Source of the DNA: Gonocerus acuteangulatus
Lineage: Eukaryota; Arthropoda; Insecta; Hemiptera; Coreidae
Length of the DNA: 64,000 nt
Assembly (NCBI GenBank): GCA_946811695.1
Contig: OX328132.1
Coordinates: 93,670,538-93,734,537, forward strand
Reading direction: 5' to 3'
The translations under genes were made by a program, and so were the position numbers. Positions 56,401-64,000 of the stretch are shown here, piece after piece (the stretch's first letter is position 1; the number at the start of each line of letters is the position of its first letter). Under the pieces are notes generated by a model. The model did not search any database. It saw only the letters and a list, made by a program, of their open reading frames with translations, and had not been told where the DNA came from.

Positions 56401-58636
56401 AAATCATTTTAAATGTTCAAAATGTCCATCTTTAAGGGTGGGTTTACACTTGCTAGTTATTGCTTGTTAACTATCAAGTGTAAACCCACCCTAACATTAA
56501 TACATTGCACAAGTCTCTTTGGGAAATATCAAAGGCGATTTTGAACAGCCGTTAATAATCGGTAAATAATTAAAACCATGTTGTTTTAAGAACATTAACG
56601 TCAAGTCAAGAATATCTTTGCAAACTAACAAATAAGCACGGATGACAACGCCTATAATGAGTGAATGGCTAAAAACTTTTGATCAGAGAATGGGACATCG
56701 AAAACGGCGTGTAATTTTGTTAATGGACAACGCGACATGCCACCCACAGATGCATCCAATAAATGTTAAAATTCAGTTTTTTTCCACCGAATATGACATT
56801 TTGCTGCCAGCCCCTCGATCTCGGCATTATTAAAAATTTCAAAACATATTATAGAAAATGGTTTTTTCGGGAAGCCATTACAAAAATGGACTCAAGCGAT
56901 TATGTTACTAATGTACTGGATGCGTTTTTGTGGATAATGACAGCTGTAAAAGAAATAAGAAACTGTTGTGCACTGCTTTTTAAAAGGTGGATTTCATTAA
57001 CCTCCCAATAAAGGACACCTCCCAATAACGGACATTTTTTAAGGACCCAATGGTGTCCGCTATAAAGAGGTTTCACTGTGTATATATATATATATATATA
57101 TACATACATATACATATACATATACATATATATACAGATGTGTAGTTCTATTCAGTCAGTTTTATAAATCTAATCTTTTTAATGTTTTAAGTTATCAATT
57201 ACTAAAAATAAATAATTTATTTTAGGAAATACTTCAAGTGTGTTAGCTATGAGAAATTCCTTGCCTTGTGACAATATAAAAAATCAAGATTCAAAAAAAT
57301 CACCACCATCGCCTTTACCAAGCATATCATCTGTCAACAACTACATTTCAGAGGTGTTGTCTCACAAAACCCCTCAGGAATTAGCTAAGGAAATTGAAAG
57401 ATTAAAATCAGAAAGAGCAAAGCTTTCCAACTGCATTGAACTTTATCAGATGCAAGTAAGCATCTTCAATGTTCCTTTGCTATGTTATTGAATATTTTTC
57501 TTTACTCATAAATATAGTATTTATTATTACATTTTTAAAGGTTGTATACTTAAAATTGTTTTGTTGTTTCCATACACTATCACTCCTTCTTGCTAAAAGA
57601 ATGTTCTCTTAAAAGTAATAAAATTATAGTATGTAACTTCATTTAATGCATGACATGATGTTCTTTTTAAACAGATTATTATGTTTTAATTGTTTCAGAT
57701 AAAGAATCGCGACGAAGAAATTGCTCGACTAATTGAACAGCCAAAAACAAATATTTCACCACAAACTTCTTTTCTATCTTGCAGATGTCACTCACTTGAA
57801 ATTGATAATGAAAACCTAGGATTGACAGACTTTGATATTAAAACAAAATTTAATGGTTAGTTAATTTATCAATGTTAATTTGTTAAAGAGAATAATTTAA
57901 TAAATTTTAATTAAATATTTAACTTAGTGTAATAAATCCGAGGCAACTAAATTTCATGGCCTAACAATCGGACACTACAGTGTTTGAAGAACCTGGGCCT
58001 CTGCCAGCATTTTTTATCATTCCTCTTATCTGTAATCAGGGTCTGCTAGTTCTGGATTCCTAGCCTTCTTAAATCCTATTCCAAGTAATTTAGCACAGTC
58101 GGTCTAGCTCCTCCTTAGAGGGTTTCAATATTTATGATGGTTTTTTTTCATAGCTGGGAATCATATTTTTTGATGGAGGGGCTTCTTTCTCCAGCTGTAG
58201 TCCTCCTTTTCTAATTCTTCATGTGATATTTCGATCTGGGGATGCTTATATGAGGCTAGCAGCATATAAGCAGCCCCAGATTATAATGCCCAAGATTTTT
58301 CGATGTAGAATCACCAGAAAAAAAAAAATGGTCAAGATTGGTGACCCCATCGCTGTATACTCCCCTTGGAAGTAAAATATATCCAATTGTGATTTTGGGG
58401 TTTCCATTATCACAGAAATATTTGGAAAATTCACATTTTATGATTATGATTTTTGAATAAAAATGTTTATAGATCTTAACTTGAAACTACAATCAACTGT
58501 TAGTAATGCACTTGGTTTAGCTGAGAAAGTAAAATTTCTGGAGAAGAGGCTTAAGAATAAAAATGAAATATCTGAAAAAATGGTTTACAAGGAAGAAGAC
58601 TATATTTGTACTTGTCAGGAAGTTGCAAAACTACAG
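46746..58636 (+). CDS. Cep135/Bld10-like centriolar protein gene, N-terminal six exons
   Basis: Exons are 46746-46916, 48509-48635, 51556-51711, 57226-57455, 57699-57855 and 58473-58636. They join in phase to exactly 335 codons with GT-AG splicing throughout. The N-terminus (ERYALLREKLDCLGYNEPF, then LVEKLIADL) matches the conserved Cep135/TSGA10 start. Following exons match the coiled-coil order of Cep135: PLKLEREQLLKQNNCLHNEI, MADLESAYSDLEFAN, QELAKEIERLKSERAKL, RDEEIARLIEQ and EKVKFLEKRL. Cep135 is a coiled-coil centriole cartwheel/pinhead protein needed for centriole assembly and stable basal bodies. The family is around 1000 residues, so roughly two thirds are missing from the window; no further exon was found before 64000. 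Intron 3 (5.5 kb) is swollen by mobile elements. The start at 46746 is chosen for its family match. Confidence 0.9.
47008..47052. repeat. Perfect 20-bp stem with 3-base loop in Cep135 intron 1
   Basis: ACTTTGTACCATATTTTTTA pairs exactly with its reverse complement across a minimal T-rich loop. It resembles a small fold-back or a solitary palindromic MITE end. Confidence 0.9.
47053..48508 (+). other. Cep135-like intron 1, remainder
   Basis: It holds a pure G run (48212-48233), a pure T run of about 30 bases (48467-48496) and short frames with no recognisable domain. No mobile-element boundaries could be fixed here. Confidence 0.5.
48509..48635 (+). CDS. Cep135-like exon 2
   Basis: It encodes 42 codons plus one base, RCQNFETTIQPLKLEREQLL through QYEKSLK. 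Acceptor TTTTTCTAG after a long T tract, donor G|GTAGGC. Confidence 0.9.
48880..49036 (+). repeat. Family B repeat copy
   Basis: CCATAGGGAGGAACCCTGC, GACCTCATGACCCAATCTGGA, GCCGACTAGAAAACTTT and CAGAACCCCTAGAGAACG end in a TATATATA tail. It matches the inverse of 37958-38110. Confidence 0.75.
49039..49200 (+). mobile_element. SINE 3' part, same family as 6481-6836
   Basis: GACTCTGGCTGTCGAAGCAG through GGCCGGAGCATAG, ACCACACTATCTCCCTAGTG and GGGACTGATTTTTTTT follow the 6481-6836 body almost base for base. It is 5'-truncated, so the tRNA-like head is missing, and it again ends in a T run. Confidence 0.88.
51204..51269. repeat. (TA)n microsatellite
   Basis: An uninterrupted TA run just upstream of Cep135 exon 3. 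Confidence 0.98.
51556..51711 (+). CDS. Cep135-like exon 3
   Basis: Two bases complete a Gly/Asp split codon, then DLRNHMADLESAYSDLEFAN through ALPKTII. Acceptor TGTTATAG, donor A|GTAAGA. Confidence 0.9.
52401..53327 (+). pseudogene. mariner transposase remnant
   Basis: It begins with MEQQRNIKFYFKLGKMVTET, the mariner N-terminal HTH, followed by a short stretch ending GNLEDEP. After several stops and frame changes come the diagnostic LHDNATLHTS catalytic box (HDNA), HRTLLL (normally HPPYSPDL) and the C-terminal FADVEELQNHVKAIL. SFKAVYECWPKCIVAGD follows. The final stop is at 53325. Many nonsense codons show long decay. It lies inside Cep135 intron 3. Terminal inverted repeats were not recognised. 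Confidence 0.88.
53391..53448. repeat. (TA)n microsatellite
   Basis: A TA run between the mariner remnant and the 3' end of the R1-like LINE. It may derive from the LINE tail. Confidence 0.97.
53470..54665 (-). pseudogene. R1/I-like LINE, 5'-truncated RT and C-terminal part
   Basis: Minus strand. It starts inside RT at QGSVLGLLLWNLM (block before the active site) and continues to GFADDLAIIV (active-site ADD). LQLADHKTEALLI, IRYLGVQIDARLRF, LLYAAPVWSSA and SALRVVSGFRTVSYDA follow. A C-terminal zinc-type motif with CPTWAPVDESAHHVYFECPR lies near 53740-53830. Stops and frame changes near 54630, 54086 and beyond disable it. The CCHC-like C-terminus fits R1-clade LINEs. It is located in Cep135 intron 3, opposite to the gene. 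Confidence 0.87.
54666..55083. other. Intron 3 sequence, nothing recognised
   Basis: AT-rich. The 70-residue plus-strand frame at 54824-55036 has no recognisable domain. Confidence 0.4.
55084..55370. repeat. Degenerate minisatellite
   Basis: About eight or nine units of roughly 30-35 bp share the core AGACTAGATCTCCATTATGA with substitutions and variable spacing. Confidence 0.88.
55676..55870 (+). repeat. Terminus of an ACAGGGTGTCCC-type element
   Basis: ACAGGGTGTCCCAGCATATG begins here. No inverted partner was found downstream, so only one end is identified. 55871-56434 has no recognised content beyond A runs. Confidence 0.45.
56435..56492. mobile_element. Minimal palindromic MITE-like hairpin
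   Basis: AGGGTGGGTTTACACTTG (56435-56452) and its perfect inverse (56475-56492) are separated by only 22 bases. The size and clean ends suggest a fold-back relic. Confidence 0.75.
56640..57078 (+). pseudogene. pogo/Tigger (DDE_1) transposase C-terminal remnant
   Basis: It reads SEWLKTFDQRMGHRKRRVIL, LLMDNATCHP (the central catalytic box), then a frame change near 56790, then CQPLDLGIIKNFKTYYRKWF and LDAFLWIMTAVKEI. It ends at a terminal sequence which, read inward from 57078, gives CAGTGAAACCTCTTTATAGC, a pogo-type TIR next to TA. The 5' half and its TIR are not present. Confidence 0.88.
57079..57132. repeat. (TA)/(TACATA) microsatellite
   Basis: A TA run grading into TACATA units, directly at the end of the pogo-type TIR. 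Confidence 0.95.
57226..57455 (+). CDS. Cep135-like exon 4
   Basis: It encodes a Ser/Pro-rich linker (KKSPPSPLPSISSVNN) and the coil QELAKEIERLKSERAKLSN. Acceptor TTTATTTTAG, donor CAA|GTAAGC, ending in phase 0. Confidence 0.9.
57699..57855 (+). CDS. Cep135-like exon 5
   Basis: It encodes IKNRDEEIARLIEQPKTN through DIKTKFN plus one base. Acceptor TTGTTTCAG, donor G|GTTAGT. Confidence 0.9.
57856..58472 (+). other. Cep135-like intron 5
   Basis: It holds a second copy of the repeat with GTAGAATCACCAGAAAAAA and GGTGACCCCATC (58300-58375). Upstream of it is an inverted pair around CTTATATGAGGCTAGCAGCA near 58250. Nothing else was recognised. Confidence 0.5.
58473..58636 (+). CDS. Cep135-like exon 6
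   Basis: It encodes DLNLKLQSTVSNALGLAEKV through CQEVAKLQ. Acceptor TGTTTATAG, donor CAG|GTATTC, ending in phase 0, so the gene clearly continues. Confidence 0.9.
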
Positions 58637-58724
58637 GTATTCATTCTTAGTATATTACATTTTATTGAACAGAGTGTGAATAAATCTTTTTGATTTCCCT
58701 CTTATGGTTTCTAAAAGTACTTAG

Positions 58725-59412
58725 TAAATAAAAAAAGTCCAACTCGCAGGAACTGTGTCATCTTAGCGCTTTTTGGTTCTTGTGCCTAGTCTCAATTAGA
58801 ACTCTTGGAATAGATATAGTGAAAACATTTAAACACCTACTAGAATTAGATATTTAAAAAAAAATGAGATTTTAGACACCAAATGCATAGAAAACTTACA
58901 GTAGCGGACTGTTACTCACTCGCCCTCTTCAACTTGTGCTTGGAAAGTTCTATTATAAACAAAAAAAAAATTGTTTCTCAGTTTATGTTATCCTGTTTTA
59001 TAGGCAAATTAATTTCAGTGCTCAATACAATTAGAAAAACAACAAGCAATAAAAATTGTAGGAAAACAAATACGAAGAACTGTTCAGCAAAACCATTTTT
59101 TTTTCGAATTTGTATGCACTTATTTCTCTAACTGAGATTGTGCCATCAAAAATTACTTCAGACCCGTTTTAGAAGGGAATTTAGTAAGCATTCGAATAGC
59201 TACCTTCCAGCTTCCATGATTTTACAACTGTTATAATATATTAAAGAAAATGTATGGAAGTCCAAAGACTGCTAATGCCTGTTTATTATATATTTTGTTC
59301 GAAGGTAAAGATATCTACATTCCCAATCCCAACAGACAACGATCTCTCAAGAAATTTCTTTTCTAGGTAATTTTTATGTATATTGAGTCTGTTTTTATGT
59401 TGTTGTTTTTTC
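58725..59412 (-). repeat. Family A fragments downstream of Cep135 exon 6
   Basis: AAAAAGTCCAACTCGCAGGA and ATCTTAGCGC (58733-58770) are the inverse family A terminus. Later fragments (TTTAGAAGGGAATTTAGTAA and CTACCTTCCAGCTTCC) resemble its inner blocks. No Cep135 exon was recognised. Confidence 0.6.
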
Positions 59413-59583
59413 TGTCCAATTTAGGTGCTTATTGCAGTTTAGTATGATACATGGAATCCGATGTACGAAATTGGACCTTTTTCTTGACATTTTAAAAGAC
59501 CCAATCCCACAAAAAAAACAGGTTCAATGTCGTCTTGGATTCCATGTTTCGCATCAAACTGCAATAGCACCTTTACTGGACAG
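59413..59583. repeat. Inverted repeat, arms about 65 bp
   Basis: TGTCCAATTTAGGTGCTTATT...GGACC and the inverse GGTTCAATG...GCAATAGCACCTTTACTGGACA pair with scattered mismatches around a loop of about 40 bases. 59584-60199 has no recognised feature. Confidence 0.85.
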
Positions 59584-60199
59584 ACAAAAACCCCATAAAA
59601 ATCAGACTCAATTCACATCAAAATTACATTAAGAATAAAGATATAAAGACCACTTTATCGAGACAGGCTATCACAGACGGACATAACTTTGATTTTTACC
59701 AATTCTCTATCTTCTCCACTGAATCTAACCTTGAAAAATGCCTCCTTTCTGAATCTATTGTTATCCATCTAGAAAATAATCCGGTTAATGACAAAATTGA
59801 TGAAGAAGTCTCTTCTAACTATTCCAACATTTTCCCTTCATTAAAAACATCCCGTTTAAAACCCACACCAGCTCCTATAAACAAATAAAATCTTTCATAC
59901 ATGTCTTCCTTCCATAATCACCTCACATTTATATTATAACACATCTCACCACACCCCTGTCATCTTCAACCAACCTTACCTTAATTGGTGGTCAAAAACC
60001 ACCTCACAGGTGAGGTATACTTCTCGTTCTTCCCATCAGTAAGCCTATTTTCTCCTGTAATTTTTCATTTTATATCTATTCCTATGCATTTAAGTTTTAA
60101 ATATCTATTTGTCTACGTTTAATTTAAGCTCTAGCTATAATACACTATACATTTACCATGTGTATAGTTTATTTTTTTTCCCCAATACTTTTGTACCAC

Positions 60200-60587
60200 C
60201 AAATGTAACCAAAATTGAAATACCTTAGTTTGATTGAATCTTAAACGTCTTAAACAATCTTCAGTTGAATCAATCTTTTCTGGACACCCAAAATGATGCC
60301 CCAATGGAGGCAACTTGTTTTATTCACCTTTTTTCAAAAACTGTTACAGATTTCGCCTTAAAAAATGATTTTATTCATAAAAAAGTGTACCTGCAAGCCT
60401 GTGAATGCAAAAACGAAAACCCTACAATTTTTTTTCTAATCCCCCCGCCCACCAAAAAAAGATTTCACATTAGACGGATTCTGCTGGTTTATGAAATGGG
60501 CCTTTCAAATCACCCTTCACTTTCAAAAAGTATTTGTGTACAAAATTGTCAAAATCAGACCATTATTGGGTCACCGAGAGAGGAACA

Positions 60588-60646
<59 letters not shown>
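60200..60646 (+). repeat. Family A retroposon copy with (TA)n tail
   Basis: TTGATTGAATCTTAAACG, GGACACCCAAAATG, then ACGGATTCTGCTGGTTTATG and GTCACCGAGAGAGGAACA lead directly into a (TA)n run (60593-60646). This is the same 3' order as 37820-37955. Confidence 0.72.
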
Positions 60647-60648
<2 letters not shown>

Positions 60649-60965
60649 CGATGAAAATCTAACTTACGGGGGGACGAAATACAATTTTGTTTCATAAGTA
60701 AATAATATTTCCTATACAATTCAATCTAAATTAAATGTTTGGTATAAAAATAAAGACTCACTCTTTTGTAGGAATATATAATGTAAAAACAACAAATTTG
60801 ATTTTATGTATAATGCATCGAATTTCGTGAATGCATGTATATTCTCCCAAAATAGTGAGTATATTATTATTATTCTCCCTATAATACATAAATTATATTA
60901 GAAAGTGTAGATGATCGGGGTTCGGACATTTGTTTAAATAAAACTACATTTTATTTATCAAATGT

Positions 60966-60967
<2 letters not shown>
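60647..60967. other. AT-rich, nothing recognised
   Basis: No ORF or repeat boundary was recognised. Confidence 0.4.

Positions 60968-61029
<62 letters not shown>
60968..61029. repeat. (TA)n microsatellite
   Basis: A perfect TA run of about 62 bp. Confidence 0.98.
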
Positions 61030-61033
<4 letters not shown>

Positions 61034-61042
61034 ACCAGTGGA

Positions 61043-61307
61043 TATATCCACTTTTTCTTATTTCTTTTTATGGCAGGGGGTCGATAAAGCAGCACACCAT
61101 TTGTTTATATTTACTACTTCATTTGATATATTTTGCCCGTCAAGTTTCTTGCTTTGGTCGCTACACTTCAGGGGCTTTCCTTGTCAGGAAGAGGTGGGAC
61201 TAATGCACAAAAGAAGTTGGGTAAAAGATATCAAATAAAGCAAATGTGAACAAATGGTGTACTGCTTTATCAACCCCCTGCCATAAAAAAATAAGAAAAA
61301 GTGGAAA
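61043..61307. repeat. Inverted repeat, arms about 90 bp
   Basis: The left arm contains CCACTTTTTCTTATTTC, TATGGCAGGGGGTCGATAAA and CACACCATTTGTTTA. The right arm carries the inverse, including TTTATCAACCCCCTGCCATA and AAAGTGG. The spacer is about 80 bp. It looks like a fold-back element. Confidence 0.87.
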
Positions 61308-61561
61308 ATATATATCGGGTCATTTTTCAGAAGAATATTTTTTGTTTTCCAATAAATTAACAAATATGTCATATAAATGATTTATGTCCCTCATTTCACT
61401 AACTACTTATTGAAACCCATCTCCCTCCATAAATCACAAAAATAACGGCACAAATAAATTTGTATTCATTCATATATATATTTATTTTTTATATATATGG
61501 CGCAGGCCAAAAGAATAGTACTCCATTTTCTATGTACTACTTTATTGTTGGCACACCCTAC

Positions 61562-61605
61562 ATGTTTCGTGGCCTTTATGCCACCTCCTCAGGGGCCATT
61601 AAATC
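61562..61605 (-). ncRNA. Hammerhead-ribozyme-like motif
   Basis: On the minus strand CTGAGGA is followed by a 5-bp helix GTGGC/GCCAC with loop ATAAAG, then GAAA. A possible two-base-pair helix III around ACATGT, a cleavage-type GTA and GGG that could pair with the upstream CCC complete the layout. The deviation is one extra G between CTGAGGA and helix II. Hammerhead motifs are known in Penelope-like and related retroelements. This is a candidate, not an established ribozyme. Confidence 0.35.
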
Positions 61606-61751
61606 CTAAACATTTTAAACATATTTTTAATAACACAATTTTTCATTTTAGTACATCCAATAATTTGTCATTTATGTATCATAAACAGAGTAGCAGTACA
61701 CTTCCTATACTAAATCCTAACCTTAAATCTATTGGTAAAATATAATAAAAA

Positions 61752-62159
61752 TGTTACATTGTACATACCCCATGTGTGGTTAGCTCGCCACCCACATTAC
61801 GACTCAGGCTAGCTAAATCACCTGTGTCGAGAGGCTTAGTAATCAGCTGATTACGATAAGTTCTATAAAGGTCTGTACTATTGTTTTTTCTATCGATTGT
61901 TTACTACCTTCTAATGTTATTGTAAAATATTTTATTTAAAAATTTACTTTCTGTCTGCTTCTTCACTGAGTTCCTGTTTTTTATAATGTGGATATTTTCC
62001 TTTATTTTTCGCTTAATGTTGTTTATGTTGTTAAGTGTATAGGATTTACAACTTACAAGAATGATTTGCAGTTTTCAATTGCGAGAGAACACTTAATAAT
62101 GTTTTATTTATTTTGAAAACATGTGTTTTCTTTTTGGGGGTTATCTGATAACCGCTACA
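61752..62159 (-). repeat. Gypsy 3' LTR
   Basis: On the coding strand it begins TGTAGCGGTTATC directly after the polypurine tract GGGAGGGGAATCC (62160-62172). It ends near 61752 at TGTAACA. The inner boundary is firm. The outer one rests on TGTTACA/GCTACA end symmetry because the partner LTR is outside the window. The pol stop codon (62155-62157) falls just inside the LTR. Confidence 0.75.
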
Positions 62160-64000
62160 GGATTCCCCTCCCAGATGACGGAGTCAGAGAAGCTGACTGT
62201 GAAACTCGTTTCACGGTTCTCCCGGAACGGGTCCTGTAGGGCTCTTGAGTTGGCGGTGGCGGTTGAGACTGCGTTTCTGGGAGAACTGGTGGTGTGTCCT
62301 GAGTCTGTTCGGATGGAAGAAACGCAGGCTTAAGCCGGTCTGTCGATATGGTGGCTTGGCGGCCTGGGAGTTGCACTTCGAAGTACTTGTCGTGTCGTTG
62401 GAGAACTCTGTGTGGTCCGGAGTATGGTGGTGTCAGCGGACGTCGGGCACAGTCTTCCCTGATGAACACATGCGTGCAGTTCTGCAACTCCTGGTGTACA
62501 TAGGTCTTCTTAGCGCTCTCCTTATACTCGGCTGGTCGAAGGGTGCGAAGATGTTCCTTCAGGTCCTGCAGGAGTACGTGTGGATCTTCCGCGGTCGTGT
62601 GTTGCTCCAAGAATTCGCCTGGCAATCTTATGGGACAACCGTAGACTGCTTCAGCTATGCTCGACGAAGTATCATCTCGCAGGCTGGCTCTGAGTCCGAG
62701 GAGTACGGTTGGCAATATGCGGGTCCAGTTGTTGCTGTCAAGGTGTGCTGTAATGGCGGCTTTGAGTGTCCGGTGCCATCGTTCTATGCATCCGTTAGCT
62801 TGGGGATGATAAGCAGTTGTGCGACCTTTCTCGATTCCCAGAAGCGAAGTCAGCTGATGAAAAAGCTGGGATTCATATTGCCGGCCTTGGTCGGTGGTTA
62901 TTCTTGAGGGAACGCCGAATCGGCAGATCCAACCAGTGTAGAATGCGCTTGAGACGGTTTCGGCTGTGATGTCACGTAATGGTGTTGCTTCTGTCCATCT
63001 GGTTTGACGGTCTATCATCGTGAGACAGTAACGGTGGCCGTCGGAGGGTGGTAGTGGGCCAATTAAATCTAAGTGGACATGCTGAAAGCGAGTGGCAGCT
63101 GGGAATGTTCCAGGAGGTGCATGGGTATGCCGGTGTATCTTACTCTTCTGGCAAGCGATACAGCACTTAGCCCAATCAGCTACTTCCTTATTCATGTTTG
63201 GCCAGAAATATATCGCTCTGCTACCATTTTCCGTGTTGTCCGGACGCCAGGATGACTTAAGGTGTGCACCTTGACGAAAGCACTGTGCCTGAAGTTCTTC
63301 GGGAGATATGGCCTTGCCTTGCCTGTTGACATCTCACAGAGAAGGGTCTTGTCGGTGCCAGGAATTTCGATGGCTCTAAAGGTTAGGTTAGTTTGTTCCT
63401 GGAGTCGGCTGATCTCATGGTCTTCTTGTTGGGCTAAAGAAAGGGCGACAAAATCGTCTGGAGTTTGGATTTCAGCAATCCTTGATAGGGAATCGGCAAC
63501 AATGTTTTCCCTGCCTGGACTATAGATGATCGTAGTGGTGAATTGGCTAATGTAAGTTAGCCAACGGATGCGGAGAGGTGAAGTGGATTCAGGCTTTTGA
63601 GTGAAAGCATGAGCTAATGGGCGATGATCTGTGATGACTGAGAAAACTCGGCCTTCCAGTTGAGGTTGAAGATGTTTGATGGCCTTGTATATAGCCAGAA
63701 GCTCCCTGTCGTGGACAGAGTAATTCTTCTGCGCTTTATTGAGTGCTAACGAGAAAAAGCTTAGAGGATGCCATTTGTTATCCTGTTTTTGTTGTAAGAC
63801 AGCGCCTAGACCGACGTCAGATGCGTCGCATGCGAGTGAGATCTCTGCGTCTGGGTTCGGATGGACGAGCTCAGTTGCTTCAGCAAGGTTCTTCTTGGTG
63901 TCTTCGAAAGCCTTGAGCGTTTCTTCGTTCCAATTGATTGGAGTTTTGTCATTTTTCTTGACCTGATGGAGAAGTCCGTTGAGAGGTTGTTGGATTGATG
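62155..64000 (-). pseudogene. Ty3/gypsy pol, RNase H and integrase, partial
   Basis: The coding strand enters from beyond 64000 within the RT/RNase H connection. RNase H carries LACDASDVGLGAVLQQ, HDRELLAIYKAI and VITDHRPLAHAF, with the final SRI box. A spacer is followed by integrase: CCIACQKSKIHRH, DLIGPLPPSDGH, TTDQGRQYES (second Asp) and HPQANGCIERWHRTLK (Glu). A chromodomain-less C-terminus rich in Pro ends at 62155. A single-base frame change near 63207, between the zinc-binding H-x-H region and integrase, breaks the polyprotein. Otherwise it is well preserved, suggesting a young element. The 5' half lies outside the window. Confidence 0.92.

Noticed and set aside
62245..62907. 220-codon plus-strand frame
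   Set aside because: Antisense to the gypsy integrase, whose catalytic motifs are clear on the minus strand.

Overview
The window is AT-rich animal DNA, most likely from an arthropod and probably an insect. Coding exons are small and spliced with GT-AG introns. TA and GT microsatellites are abundant. Mobile elements cover much of the window: Ty1/copia, BEL/Pao, Ty3/gypsy, Penelope, Jockey-like and R1-like LINEs, P-like, mariner, Tc1, pogo/Tigger and piggyBac-type DNA elements, tRNA-derived SINEs and MITEs. There is no rRNA gene, intact tRNA gene, CRISPR array or bacterial operon.

Three host genes are supported. (1) A RIB43A-like (RIBC) axonemal microtubule protein is encoded on the minus strand between 27849 and about 21161. 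Six exons are readable and one short exon is unresolved. (2) An intronless glycosyltransferase family 92 (DUF23) protein is encoded on the minus strand at 42401-43654. (3) The N-terminal part of a Cep135/Bld10-like centriole protein is encoded on the plus strand at 46746-58636. It has six phase-compatible exons totalling 335 codons, and the rest must lie beyond the window or has been lost. Two orphan plus-strand terminal exons, at 35565-35854 and 45398-45569, could not be assigned.

Layout: 1-2450 is a rearranged array of a dispersed repeat (family A). 4178-16360 is a copia element with identical-length LTRs, a 5-bp target duplication (ATAAG) and a primer site matching the anticodon arm of initiator tRNA-Met. 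Its RT is split by a BEL/Pao element (5702-13436, target duplication ATAGC). One LTR of that BEL element carries a tRNA-derived SINE (6481-6836) with its own 12-bp duplication, giving three nested insertions of resolvable order. 19364-20145 is a TTAA-flanked piggyBac-type MITE with a second MITE inside it. 21403-23142 is a TIR-bounded block containing a decayed Penelope GIY-YIG endonuclease. 29748-33750 is a decayed P-element/THAP9-like transposase. 34885-35364 is a very large near-perfect hairpin. 36934-40515 holds two TA-flanked DNA elements, the second a fold-back Tc1 derivative. 40998-41506 is a 5'-truncated LINE tail with an exact 11-bp duplication. The Cep135 introns hold mariner, R1-like LINE, pogo/Tigger, SINE and satellite sequences. 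61752-64000 is the 3' half of a gypsy element that runs off the window.

Both multi-exon host genes encode coiled-coil proteins of cilia or centrioles; whether their proximity means anything is unknown. All family assignments come from reading motifs by eye, and no database search was run.
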